Origin: Latrodectus hesperus
Lineage: Eukaryota; Arthropoda; Arachnida; Araneae; Theridiidae
DNA length: 64,000 nucleotides
Assembly: GCA_037975125.1 (NCBI GenBank)
Contig: CM075862.1
Span: 61,356,779-61,420,778, forward strand
Reading direction: 5' to 3'
This document shows, piece by piece, positions 50,841-61,245 of this stretch (positions are counted from its first letter, which is position 1; each line of letters begins with the position of its first letter). The position numbers and the translations under genes were made by a program. A model generated the notes under the pieces. The model made no database searches. It saw only the letters and a program-made list of their open reading frames with translations, and was not told the DNA's origin.

Positions 50841-51635
50841 ATGGATGTGATGTAACTAAAAAGACAAGGAAAATCCTTTCGTACCTCATTTACTGCCTGT
50901 GCGAATAAAATTGAGACTGAACTTTGCCAAGAGAGCCTGGATGTCAATCAATTTTCGGTTTTGAAATCGCAAATTAGCGATAAATTTACACGCTTTGAAG
51001 TATGCCAAAGAAATATTACGGTCCTTACTCTGAAAGAAGAAGATTCCGAAACAGAACACCAGAAGGATTTCCTGACTGCCGAGGAATATAGAGATAAGTT
51101 CTCTGAACTATGCTCGCGAATTGATCGGCTATCTTTGAAAGAATCGAAAGCAATAGAATGCTCTGAGAAGAGAAAGTTCAAACTGCCCAAAATAGAGCTA
51201 AAGAAGTTCAACAGTGATGTTAAGGACTATTTGACATTTCGGAGTCAGTTTAGTAAAATCCACGATGATGCAAGTATCCCTAATGAGGATAAATTTCAGT
51301 ACCTGCTGCAAGCTGTAGTACCAAAATCGAAAGCAGCTTGTGTGGTGGAGAGTTTCCGTGCAATGGCGGATAATTATTCTAAGGCGATATTCCAGCTTAA
51401 GGAGAGATTCGGACGTGAGGATCTTTTAATGCAAGTTTATGTTAGAGACCTGCTCACCATGGTTATGAAAAATGCGGTCATCAGGCATTCCAAGACAGAT
51501 CTTCCAACATTATACGACAAGTTAGAAGCAAAGATACGGACCCTAGAGAGTCTAGAGCGAACGCAGGAAAAGTACGGTGATTTTCTAAGTCCTTTAGTGG
51601 ACTCTTGTTTGGTGGAAGAGATACTGCTAGCATGA
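50841..51635 (+). pseudogene. BEL/Pao gag (DUF1759-type) remnant
   Basis: A probable ATG at 50841 is followed by a TAA only four codons later. The frame is then open to the TGA at 51633-51635. The open part contains the DUF1759 gag domain (LPKIELKKFNSDVKDYLTF, LKERFGREDLLMQVYVRDLL). This capsid-like region assembles the retrotransposon particle in related elements. The early stop and the terminal stop make it non-functional here. Confidence 0.88.
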
Positions 51636-51779
51636 GAAAGAAGCAGAAACATGAGACCAGTGCCTGATGCTGAGAATCGTTCACTAGAGAATTTAATGAA
51701 TTTTCTTTAGCAAGAAATAAAAGGAGAAGAGATGGTCGAGTTAGCTTGAACTGGTTTCGCTTCTTCTTTCTAACTTTAA

Positions 51780-52245
51780 GAAGAATGATACAGTGCACAA
51801 ATTAGATAATTACTCGACAGCAACGTCATTGGTAAGCACTTACACTAGAGGCAACACAGGTAAGCGAATTTCACTTTGTGTTTTTTGTAATGGGAAACAT
51901 CATTCCAGGGACTGTTTGGAAGCGAGAAAAATGTCCTTAGATGAAAAGAAAAAATGTTTGCTGGAACATAGAGCCTGCTTTTCATGTTTCTCTGCCACAC
52001 ACTTTTCAAAATTCTGTAAAGTAAAAAATTATTGTTTATATTGTGCCAAGCCGCACCATTATTTATTATGTGACCATTCTAAAGAAAGTAGTAGATCAGA
52101 CTTCTTCAATCAAATTTTGGTTAGATTGAATTCATTACCTTTGTACTGCAAATTCAATATGCACCTTTGTTGTTTCTCTTTTGAAAGAGGCAATATTATA
52201 TACTCAATATTGGTAAATTGCATATATAATATTGCCTCTTTCTAG
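51780..52245 (+). pseudogene. BEL/Pao zinc-knuckle region
   Basis: Three Cys/His clusters are encoded in one frame: CVFCNGKHHSRDC, CFSCFSATHFSKFC and CLYCAKPHHYLLC. They form the nucleocapsid-like part between gag and protease in Pao elements. The frame ends inside the 52183-52242 inverted repeat, which looks like a small insertion. Confidence 0.85.
52183..52242. repeat. 20-bp perfect inverted repeat inside gag-pol
   Basis: GAAAGAGGCAATATTATATA (52183-52202) and its exact complement (52223-52242) are separated by 20 nt. It interrupts the end of the zinc-knuckle frame. Confidence 0.9.
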
Positions 52246-52329
52246 CTAATTCATTATCCAATGGCTGTGTTAAGCATAATGTTTACTTAATGACTTTAAT
52301 TGTAAAAATACTTGCAAATGACAGAGTGG

Positions 52330-53192
52330 AACGTGTTGAACATTACTAGATAGCGGATCTCAGTATTCCTGCATCTCAAAGCATGCAATCAAAAAAATTA
52401 GGTATTAAATCAACTAACAAAGTAAAAATGCAGCATATGTTATTTGGCTGAAGAGGAACACCAAGTCAGATACATGATGTTTACGAATTGTTTATTAGTT
52501 TGTTGGATGACTCATTCACTCTAAGTGTTGAAGCACTTTCCAAAGAGAGAATTTGTGGCAATGTGCCAAAAATCAACTGTTCTGCTGTTTTGAACGAGTT
52601 AAATGAAAAGGGGATTATTCTATCAGACAGTGAAGCACCTGATTACAAGATAGATTTGCTTTTGGGAGTTGATGTTGTAGGGTTTTTGTTTATGGATAAA
52701 CCTTTCAGACTGGATTTGGGCTTGTTTTTGTTAGAGACGCGGTTAGGATTCATTCTGATTGGAAAACAGGAAATGCTTAGTAAACCTGATGCAATATCTG
52801 ATACTGTTTTGAATGTTTCTTCTTTATATGTTTCGAATTCATCTATTACTGAGTTGTCGGATCTGGAAAGTATTGGGATTCTTGACCCAGTTCAGAGGTT
52901 AAACAAAAATAATGAGCATTTAAAGGTGATACAGGAGTTTGAAAAGAGTATGAAGATTCTGCTAGATGGCAGATACGAACTTTGTTTGCTTTTTAAAGCA
53001 AATACAGTTGAGTTACCTTCCAATAAAGATTTGACATGGAAACGACATACACAAATGTGTGAATGCGCACAGCAGAATGGGCTTATAGAAGATTATAAAG
53101 CAGTATTTAAGGAATGGGAGGAATTACAAATAATAAAAAAATCGAGTGTGAAAACGAAACCTCTCATTTTTTGCCACACCGACCAGTTGTGA
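52330..53192 (+). pseudogene. BEL/Pao aspartic protease and start of reverse transcriptase
   Basis: LLDSGSQYSCIS near 52348 carries the protease active-site Asp motif. From 52488 the frame is open through a Pao peptidase (A17-like) region (DLLLGVDVVGF, LFLLETRLGFILIG). It then enters the N-terminal part of the reverse transcriptase (GRYELCLLFKA). A stop lies between the protease motif and this frame, and the frame is lost again near 53192. Confidence 0.85.
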
Positions 53193-53690
53193 AAACTGAT
53201 AGTAGCACCACAAAAATATGTCCAGTTTTCAACGCTTTGGCTCGGGAAACTAGAAAGAGCTCATTAAATGATTTATTGCACAAAGGTCCAAATTTAATCG
53301 AACAGATACCAGATATAATTGACAGGTTTAGAAGTCATCCTGTTGGAATTTCTGGAGATATTGAAAAGGCTTTTCTCCAGTTGGGGATAGCCCCTGAGCA
53401 CAGAGAATTTTTGAGGTTCTTTTATCCCACAGGGAAGGAGCAAATTGTGTATCGACATTTTTGAGTGGTCTTTGGTGTAACATCGAGCCTGTTTATGTTA
53501 GCTGCGGCACTTTCACACTTGCTTGAACATGTGCCAGATGAAGATTCTGAGATAGCGGATAAATTGAAACTTTTGTTTTATGTTGACAACTGCGTCGCGG
53601 GAGTGAATGATGTTAGACAGCAAGAAGAATTTATTTTGAAGGCTAGGGCAATTTTGTCTAGGAGTTGTTTTAATTTACGAAATTAGAGAG
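53114..53690 (+). pseudogene. BEL/Pao reverse transcriptase palm remnant
   Basis: VFNALARETRKSSLNDLLHKG and ISGDIEKAFLQLGIAPEHRE mark the fingers and palm. An in-frame TGA at 53462 precedes VVFGVTSSLFMLAAA and the catalytic box, which reads FYVDN instead of the usual YVDD. The second catalytic Asp is thus Asn, which would be inactivating. The frame closes at 53686. Confidence 0.88.
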
Positions 53691-54336
53691 TAAAGCTGAA
53701 TGTCAGTACCTATCTAACAATATGGGGACGACGGAAGTTTTAGGAATGTTATGGGATCTTGACAGGGATGTTTTTTAAAATGCAATATTTGTGTGGGAGA
53801 TCAAAAATCTGATTGTAATGTAACAAAAAGATTTATTTTAGCCGCTGTACAGAAAATTTTGACCCACTCAGTATTTTATGTTCTGCAACTCTGCTTCCTA
53901 AGATACTGTTGCAGAATACTTGGAAATTGAAATTATCATGGGATTCACCTCTGCCAGATGATGTTGTGAAACCCTTTCTTAAATGGTGGAGTGAAGTGGG
54001 TAGACTGTGGCAGACATAGAAATCTCACATTATTTTGAAATTAATGATACCACTCAGATGTACGTGTTTGTTGATGCTTGTAAAGAGGCCTATGCAACTT
54101 GCGTATTTCTGAGAACAGACACTTCCCAAGGTGTAAAGGTTGTGCTTATCAGAGCAAAATCTGGTGTGGCCCCTTTAAAGCAAATTATTATCCCCAGGTT
54201 AGAGCTTATGGCATGCTGTATAGATGCCAGGTTAGCACATTCAGTGCAGCAAGCACTTAACATTACAGAAATGGAAACTATTTTTTGGAGCGATTCTATG
54301 ATTGCTTTATATTGGTTGAGACATAAAGGGGGATGA
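53691..54336 (+). pseudogene. BEL/Pao connection and RNase H-like region
   Basis: A degenerate connection (LGMLWDLDRD, KRFILAAVQKI) is followed from 54007 by an RNase H-like domain: YVFVDACKEAYA, IIPRLELMACCIDARL and FWSDSMIALYWL. The Asp, Glu and Asp positions are visible. Several stops precede it. Confidence 0.8.
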
Positions 54337-55553
54337 TCAGTTTTTGTTTCGAATAGAATTAAAGAAATAAGAACACTTTTACCTGATAGCGAATGGCGAC
54401 ATATGCCAGGGAAAATTAATTCTGCTGATTTAATCTCTCGAGGGTGTTCACCTAGTTATTTGGTTGAGTCACACTGGTGGATGGGGCCTTCATGGTTAGT
54501 TGAGTCTCCAGACTCGTGGCCCGTCTCTGAATTAAATAGTTGCGAAACTTCCGAAATCACTTCAGAAAGGAAAAGAGTTAGAGTATGTAATCTAAATTTG
54601 ACAGAGGAAAAGGTACCATGGTACGCTGAGAAATTTTCTAAATTTCATTCGATCATAAGATTAGTGGCTTGGGTTCTACGATTTGTTAACAATGCAAGAA
54701 GTAGTGTTATTCAGAGAAAAGTGGGGGAATTAAGCCTAGAGGAGATATAGAGTGCTGAGATCCTACTAATTCATTCTGTACAAACTCAAAGTTTTCCAGA
54801 TGAAAAGTCAATACCAAACTTGTGTGTGTTTAAAGATGACAACAATATCTTCTGTGTAAAAACTCGAATTACTGAGCATATTGATGCTCCCCACTTTCTA
54901 TCGCCAATCCTACTGCCTAACAATTGTATCTTTACGCAAAGACTTATAGAACATTTTCACGCTGAGAATTATCATGCTGGTACACAGTTACTTCTCAGCA
55001 TAATTCGTGAAAAATATTGGATTCTAGGTGGAAGGAAAACTATCAGAAAAATATGGAATGCTTGTGTTAGATGCCTGCGATTTAAAAGTAAATTTACAAT
55101 GACTGATCCAGTTTCCCTACTTGCTGATGGAGTAGAAGATGCCGCCGTATTTGAAGTGGTAGGGATAGATTTGGCTGGTCCCTTGTACATAAAACGTGGT
55201 AGTAAAGTATGTATTGTCCTCTATACTTGTGCCCTATTCCGTGCTGTCCATCTTGAATTGGTGTCTTCACTCTCTTCTGACGTCTTTTTGTCTTTTTATC
55301 GTTTTGTGGCTAGAAGAGGAAGACCTCGAGTAATATATTCAGACAACAGCACAAATTTTAGAGGAGCATATAATGAATTAGCTGCCATCAATTGGAATGA
55401 AGTTTCCCGATATGCAGAAATACAACACATAGCGTGGAAATTTATACCCACCACAGCTGCCTGATGGGGTAGTTTCTGGGATAGGCTTGTGAGAACAGTG
55501 AAGGAGCTTCTTCGAAGATCTTTGGGAAAAGCAATATTCACGCATTAAGAGTT
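54337..55553 (+). pseudogene. BEL/Pao integrase (N-terminal part, before the LINE)
   Basis: After a stop at 54334-54336 the frame resumes with NSADLISRG and the Trp-rich spacer. It then gives an HHCC-type zinc domain (IEHFHAENYHAG, CVRCLRF). The integrase core follows with Asp residues in VGIDLAGPL and VIYSDNSTNFRGA. The third acidic residue lies in the segment reading FWDRLVRTVKELLRR, just after a TGA at about 55462. The LINE interrupts the gene about 30 bp later. Confidence 0.88.
55541..55553. repeat. LINE target-site duplication, left copy
   Basis: CGCATTAAGAGTT; an identical copy is at 60306-60318. Confidence 0.93.
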
Positions 55554-55648
55554 CTTCTTCTTCTTCTTCTTCGAGTTGGGTTTGTAAGTCATTGAGCACC
55601 TCTGCTTTTATCAGCATTTTGTACTGTTAACTCCAAACCCAATGTTTC

Positions 55649-56569
55649 TTAGTTCCATTTGCTCGGATCACCCACTTTATTAATAAAGTCTGATAACCCT
55701 TTAATGGAATCTAGGTGTAACTCTCTAGTATGGATGATGCCTAAAAAGGTTAATCTAGGGAGGGCAAGAGCCTCGCATTCATAAATGATATGCTTGGCCG
55801 TTTCCTCTTGCATATGACATTTCCTGCAGATAGGATCTTGCTGAAACAGTCCCATTTTATGAAGATGTTTTCTGAAATAGTAGTGCCCAGTTATGAAGCC
55901 TACGATTAAACGTATCTTCTGCCTAGAGCATCTAAGAATTTCATAGGAAATCCTCGCTGATGACCTACAGATCATACCTTTAGCGTGGGTTTGACCAGGA
56001 GATTTGAGCCAAGCTTCATACATCTTCCGTTTTTCCCATCTGCGAACATTGGTTTTTGCGGTCTTCAAATTGATCCCACAAAAAGGTTCTGGACCAATGG
56101 GAACAAAAGACGATCCTTGTTTAGCAAGCTCATCAGCCTTTTCATTGCCTTCGATACCTTTATGCCCTGGCACCCATACAAGGATCACCCTGTTTCTAGT
56201 TGCCAGTTCTGTAAGAAGGATTCTACACTCCAGAATCATTTTAGATTTGATTTCGAAGGAATTAAGCGCTTTTAAAGCGGCTTGACTGTCACTGAAAATG
56301 AGAATCTGCTTATCGTAGTAGCCCTTCTTCATATTCAGTCGCAGACAGTGGATAATGGCCAAAACTTCTGCCTGGAAGACCGAAGCGTATCGCCCAAGGC
56401 TTACAGACAAGCTGATTCTTGGTGACACGCCACAAACTCCCAGACCTGAGAGGCTGTTCTTCAGTGATCCATCTGTGTACCAGATTAGATCTCCTGTTTT
56501 AGTTCCAAACATGTTGTTATCCCATTCCTCTCTAGTTGGAAAAACTACATCAAATGTCTTGTCAAACAT
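55649..56569 (-). pseudogene. LINE ORF2 C-terminus: RNase H and Cys-His cluster
   Basis: The open frame of 306 residues carries a complete RNase H signature: IWYTDGSLKN (Asp), FQAEVLAI (Glu), IFSDSQAALKAL (Asp), and WVPGHKGIEGNEKADELAK (His and Asp). It ends with CRKCHMQEETAKHIIYEC, a CCHC-like motif typical of I/LOA/R1-type ORF2 ends. It is joined to the RT part by a one-base frame change at about 56565. The 3' UTR follows to the GAA tail. Confidence 0.9.
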
Positions 56570-59150
56570 GTATGTTTTCTTCCATGATGTCAGATGGCAT
56601 CAGAAAAATAGGGTCTTGAAATTTCCTGGTGATGCCCTTGTGCCCTTTGGCAACAGGCTGGTCATACCAGTGGTTTTGCAGCTTCATTCTATATGCATTC
56701 AATTTTGCAACGCTGCATATGAAGATGTCCAAGGGAGTCAGATCCAACACAACCTCCAATGCTCTGGTTGGCGTGGTGGAGATTGCTCCTGTGATGCAGA
56801 GACAGGCTAGTCTTTGTAGACTCCTCAATCTGTCAATCACAGTCTTCTGTTCCACCTTATGCCACCAGATCACACAGGCATATGTGAAAATGGGCCTGAC
56901 AAAAGCTGTGTACATCCATAACATCAGTTTTGGATGTAAACCCCAGTTCTTACCAAGCATTCGCCTGCAAATCACAATGCTTTTCTTTGCTCGGTTGATC
57001 CTATCATCAATGTGCTTATTCCAGGTGAGTCTCTGGTCTAAATAGATGCCCAGATACTTCACCTCTGAAGCCACATTGATTTCAACATCAAAAAGTCTTC
57101 GTATGAAAAAACCTTTCCGTTTCTTTTTGCGTGTAAAAGGTACGAGGTAGGTTTTCTGAGGATTAACCATCAGGTCCCTATCCATGCACCATTAACCTAC
57201 ATAACTTAGAGCATCCTGCATGAGATGACAAGTTATGTCAAAATCTTTACCAAGGATAAGGATGACAATGTCATCAGCATATCCCTGCGTATAATAACCC
57301 TTATCATTTAGATGTTTTATAAGGCTATTTACAACTAGGTTCCAAAGTAATGGTGACAGAACACCTCCTTGAGGACAACCTCTAGTAGTCTTTTTTTCAA
57401 ATGATTCACCGAAGATGTTCATTTGTATATATCTATCCGAAATTAAGGCCTCAATCCAAGTACACAGGGTTTGATTAATCCCTGCCCCTCTAAGTGCATT
57501 GAGGATGGATGGATGGGAAGTATTATCAAAAGCACCCTGGATGTCGAGGAAAGTTGCCAAGGCAATATCCTTTTGATCCAGAGTGGCTTCAATCTTGGAA
57601 ACTAGCTGATGTAGAGCAGTCTCTGTAGATTTACCAGGTTGATAGGCAAATTGAAGAGCATGCAAGGGACTATTTCTACCCAAGTAATCTCTAATATGCC
57701 GATCAATGATTTTCTCCATAATTTTAAGAAAGAATGAAGAAAGACTGATTGGTCTGTATGACTTGGCCTGGTCATAAGTGTCCTTGCCAGGTTTTGGAAT
57801 GAAGACTATCCTAGTCTTTTGCCATGTCTTTGGTATATATCCCAGGGCCAAACTAGTTCTATACATTCTAGTTAGCATTGGTATGACAACCTTTTCTGCC
57901 TTCTGGATCATGATGGGCATAACTCCATCAGGCCCAGGGCATTTTAGAGGTTTAAAGGCGAAAATTGCCCATTTAACAATGTTGTAGTTTATGATATTTT
58001 TAGCAATGGTCCATTGATTGCTATTGACTCTTTGCAAAGAGCCAATGCAATGTTCCCCTTCGTTGCTATAAATATCTCTAGCTCCCAGGAAGTGAGTCCT
58101 GGTCATAATTTCCATAACCCCTTTTCCGGAAGCAGCAAAATTACCCTCCTCGTCTTTTAGGGTACCAACCAAAATAGGTTCATCCCTTTTAAGGAGTTTC
58201 TGGAGTCTAGCTCCTTCAGAAATAGAATCTATCTCGTCACAGAACTTTCTCCAGGAGTTCATCTTGCTTTTTCTAACAAGTTTGTTATAATTAGTGAGGG
58301 CCCTTTTATAGTTCTCCCATTCACCATTTTTCTTAGCTTTGTTAAAAAGTTTTCTAACATTTGCTCTTTCGGCAGCTAGAGAGTCATTCCACCAAGGGCA
58401 TTGGAGTTTAGCTCTTCTAGTGCGAATGGGGCAATTGTTATGATAAGAATCTAGAATACTTCTCTGTAGGAGATCTGCTGTAACTTCTAGATCGTAGTTG
58501 TCTCTAATAGGTCTGTTACCGAGCTCAATCAACCCAGTCAGTTCTTCTTGGAATTTCTTCCAGTCCGTCCTAACCAGGTCTCTGAATATGCGATCCAGAC
58601 ACACATTAGAGTGAATTTCAAAATGGATGTTTTGATGATCTGAACCAGAAGGTCGATCATCTACTTTCCAGTATTTGATATTTTTACTAATCAGCGTTGT
58701 CGCTATAGTAATGTCAATTACTTCTGATCGATTGGAAGTAATAAAAGTTGGTTTGTTGCCAACATTTAGAATATCTAACCCGTAGTTTAGAATAAATTCC
58801 AAAAGGTACTCACCTCTTTTATTTGTGTCCGTACTTCCCCAGACAACATGATGAGCATTACAGTCTAGTCCTAGGACTACCTGTAAGTTGTTATTACTGC
58901 AAAAGTTCATGAGCTTGTGCAGAGAATGGTCAGGTGGAGCCTTCTCTTCATAGGGCAGGTATCCAGAGCCAAAAACAATTTCCCTGTTCCTACCCTCTAT
59001 GTTGAGTCTGACTTTCACAGCTGTCAGGTCCCTAAGAATAAATTCAGAGAGGGGAAGAACCTCAATGTTTTTATGTAAGAGTATACAAGTTCTAGCGTTA
59101 CCATTAGTACAATAGATAAGCTTACCTTTAGTTCCTTTGAGACCACTGAT
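56562..59150 (-). pseudogene. LINE ORF2: endonuclease C-terminal half and reverse transcriptase
   Basis: A long frame runs from about 59150 to a TAA at 57194-57192 and then continues in the same frame to 56562. The endonuclease half has LGLDCNAHHVVWGS and PSGSDHQNIHF (SDH catalytic box). The RT has IPKPGKD, YRPISLSSF, FAYQPGKSTE, FLDIQGAFDN, GCPQGGVLSPLLWNL and the active site YADDIVIL. The thumb follows the stop (VNPQKTYLVPF, YLGIYLDQRLTWNKHI). The catalytic residues are intact, so this copy was probably disabled by only a few late lesions. Confidence 0.92.
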
Positions 59151-59299
59151 TCTTCCCTAACCAACCAGGGTTCTTGAATCAGGGCCAGGTGTATATCCCC
59201 AGCAAGAAACTTCTTACTGAGGTTAGTAGTACCACTTCTACTGTGGTGTAGGTTGGCTTGAACTACCTTCACCCCCATCAGCAGGAGCAGGTTTATCAA
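59024..59299 (-). pseudogene. LINE ORF2: endonuclease N-terminus
   Basis: VVQANLHHSRSG and LALIQEPWLV are the Asn and Glu boxes of an apurinic-type endonuclease. A frame change near 59155 separates this start from the rest of ORF2. Confidence 0.9.
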
Positions 59300-59304
59300 G
59301 TACT

Positions 59305-60290
59305 TTAGCCTGCATGGTGAAGGCCAATATAAAACCTATATCCCCTTACACGAAGAGTGGCAGCATCTAATTCAGGCACACTAAGAACGATGGTCCGCCC
59401 AGATGGGTCGTTCTTAATGTTAAGAATGTTCCACTCCAATGGAGTGACCCCACCGTTCTGAGCCTCTATTTTTCTCAGGAGCTCTTTAGGTTCCAGTTCA
59501 TTACAGATTTTTGGCAGTTTTGCAATTATCTTAGTAGTTCTGACAAGTTTCCTTGCCTCACCCACCAAGAGTTTATGTTCTTGCCAAGGGCTTATATCAT
59601 TGACATTTTGTTCCAGCCACTTTGAGCTCTCCAGATCTGCACAATTGATAATAAGAGCCCCGTTTTCAAGTTTACAGGATAGGAAGGTTGGGGCAAAGCC
59701 CTCCTCATTCCTTCCTATTTTCCTGGTTATCAAGAGTTCCAGGTCATAGGCCTGTTTCTCTGTTAACCGTTTTCCGGATGACCTTCTAAGAGCACGGCCA
59801 TCTTGATCGCCGTGAGAGCCGCCCTGTAAGTAAATCCCTCAGGTCCTTCTCTCTTGGCAGCCTTTCCAACCTTGCCCTGGTTCATCCGATTGGCAGGACG
59901 CTTCTCGCCTTTGGTTGCCTTGGGTTTTTCAACCCAAGTCCCCTCAGCGATTTTGCGCTCCTTCACCAGCCTCTTTTTCTGTGCACCAGATATTCTCTTT
60001 TTAAGCTTGATTCTGGTCAGAGAGTCAGTCATGCTAGAGATAGCTTCCTGACTCTCACCAGAAGAAGATGGTTTGGAGGTCATTTCTACCTCCTGTGAAG
60101 GTTTCATTGCTACCCCTTCATTAGATTGTCTCTGAGTTACCTTGTCTTTTTCAGAAAGGTCTGCCTCAGAAGTTTCTCCTGCAAAAGCAGAAATGTTTGT
60201 TATTTTCAATGTCTTTTCAGCCATATAATAACAGTAAATAATCTCAGGTAATATGACAGTCCACCCAGCATTGCCTGAGATACTGGGCAA
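59305..60290 (-). pseudogene. LINE ORF1 (DUF4780-like)
   Basis: The first frame (about 60220-59763; MAEKTLKITNISAF is a likely true start, with an in-frame upstream extension) is Lys/Glu-rich and low in complexity. A one-base frame change near 59765 leads into the second frame (to 59305). That frame resembles DUF4780: PTFLSCKLENGALIINCADLE, SKWLEQNV, and a conserved Leu/Pro-rich end. ORF1 proteins of this type are thought to bind the element RNA. The stop at 59305 lies just 5' of ORF2 (first codon 59299). Confidence 0.8.
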
Positions 60291-60305
60291 GGCAAATTAC
60301 TCTAG

Positions 60306-60318
60306 CGCATTAAGAGTT
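60306..60318. repeat. LINE target-site duplication, right copy
   Basis: CGCATTAAGAGTT, identical to 55541-55553. BEL integrase sequence resumes here. Confidence 0.93.
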
Positions 60319-60916
60319 AATGACAATCTTATGAGAGTGCGAAAAAGTTGCTAACTCCCGTCCATTGACATATCTATCCAAAGACATGCAAGATCTCATG
60401 CCTATTACTCCCGCAATGTATCTAATTGAGAGATCAATTGTCGACGATAAAGATTTAAATGTGCGAGATGCCAACCACTACCGCAAGCGATTAATATTTC
60501 AATCCAAAGTGATTGTAGCACTGAGAAAGAGATTTAGGAACTAATATTTGGATCTGTTGATTCAACGACAAAGACAAAATCCTCTGTCATATAACATTCA
60601 TCCCGGTGATATTGTCTTGATTGGGGACAATGTGAGAAAACGCCCTCAGTGGCCTATAGCCGGGGTGTTAGAGCTAATTCCGAGTAAGGATGGACAAGTA
60701 AGAACTATCAAATTAAAAACTCAGTCTTCTACAATAGTGCATCCAATTCAGTGTGTGTTTCCTCTTGAAGTCACAGTGAAGATGACTAAGAGAGCTAGCT
60801 TGCCACTGCAGAGTATTCAACAGACTGAATCTGTGAAATCGCAGAGTCCGTCTTCAGAGGTCACACAACCTCAAGTTACCAGGTGCGGTCATACCATAAA
60901 GAGACCTAAAAACTGA
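60306..60916 (+). pseudogene. BEL/Pao integrase C-terminus (DUF5641-type)
   Basis: This continues the integrase after the LINE: LLTPVHLSKD, NVRDANHYRKRLIFQ, then a TAA near 60543. An open frame to 60916 follows with IHPGDIVLIGDNVRKRPQWPIAGVLEL, the DUF5641 core of Pao integrases. It ends TIKRPKN, 60 bp before the 3' LTR. Confidence 0.88.
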
Positions 60917-60959
60917 ACCTAGTGACTGTAACTGATGTTTTTGAGTAGCTATTCAGCTC

Positions 60960-60976
60960 CTCAAAAAGGGGGAGGA
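60960..60976 (+). promoter_or_regulatory. Polypurine tract of the BEL/Pao element
   Basis: AAAAAGGGGGAGGA directly precedes the 3' LTR, the expected position for the plus-strand primer. Confidence 0.75.
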
Positions 60977-61240
60977 TGTTGCGAATGGCAGCACCTCACC
61001 CACCAATCATGTGCCGTGCGCATCCCGTGCAAGCTGAGGTTATATGTTGATATTCTTTTTCTCTTCAGTAGGCCTTGTAACCTTTGTCCATGTAGTTCGT
61101 AGTGTTCAGTGTGCTTCATTAAATGTTAGTTTTGTTTTACATTCTAATTAATTAATTAATCTGTCAAAATACGACATCAGGTAGATGTCAGCCCTGCTTC
61201 AATTTTTTTCAGTTGTTTCGTTACTGAGCGTAACGTTACA
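60977..61240 (+). repeat. 3' LTR of the BEL/Pao element
   Basis: Starts TGTTGCGAATGGCAG and ends GCGTAACGTTACA. 264 bp; it differs from the 5' LTR by many substitutions and several indels. Confidence 0.92.
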
Positions 61241-61245
61241 GTCCT

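Larger units (their letters stand above)
55554..60305 (-). mobile_element. I/LOA-type LINE, nearly full length, nested in BEL
   Basis: A minus-strand non-LTR retrotransposon bounded by 13-bp duplications. It has a (GAA)n 3' tail (55554-55572) and a 5' end truncated by about 203 bp relative to the 43350-44146 copy. ORF1 has a DUF4780-like domain. ORF2 has an endonuclease, a reverse transcriptase, an RNase H and a C-terminal Cys-His cluster. An RNase H after the RT plus the DUF4780-type ORF1 points to the I superfamily, most likely the LOA clade; the clade is inference. Frameshifts and a stop in both ORFs make the copy inactive. Confidence 0.92.
50505..61240 (+). mobile_element. BEL/Pao LTR retrotransposon with nested LINE
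   Basis: LTRs at 50505-50780 and 60977-61240 flank a plus-strand gag-pol region in the BEL/Pao order: gag, protease, reverse transcriptase, RNase H, integrase, C-terminal domain. Flanking 5-bp sequences ATCCT (50500-50504) and GTCCT (61241-61245) look like a target duplication with one change. A TGGCGCCCAAC primer-binding-type site follows the 5' LTR, and a purine tract (AAAAAGGGGGAGGA) precedes the 3' LTR. Without the 4.75-kb LINE inside its integrase the element is about 6 kb. Every domain carries stops or frame changes and the LTRs differ at many positions, so it is an old, dead copy. Confidence 0.93.

Noticed and set aside
55985..56810. Plus-strand ORFs of 93-151 codons across the nested LINE
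   Set aside because: They are antisense shadows of the RNase H and RT reading frames, which carry clear motifs on the minus strand.
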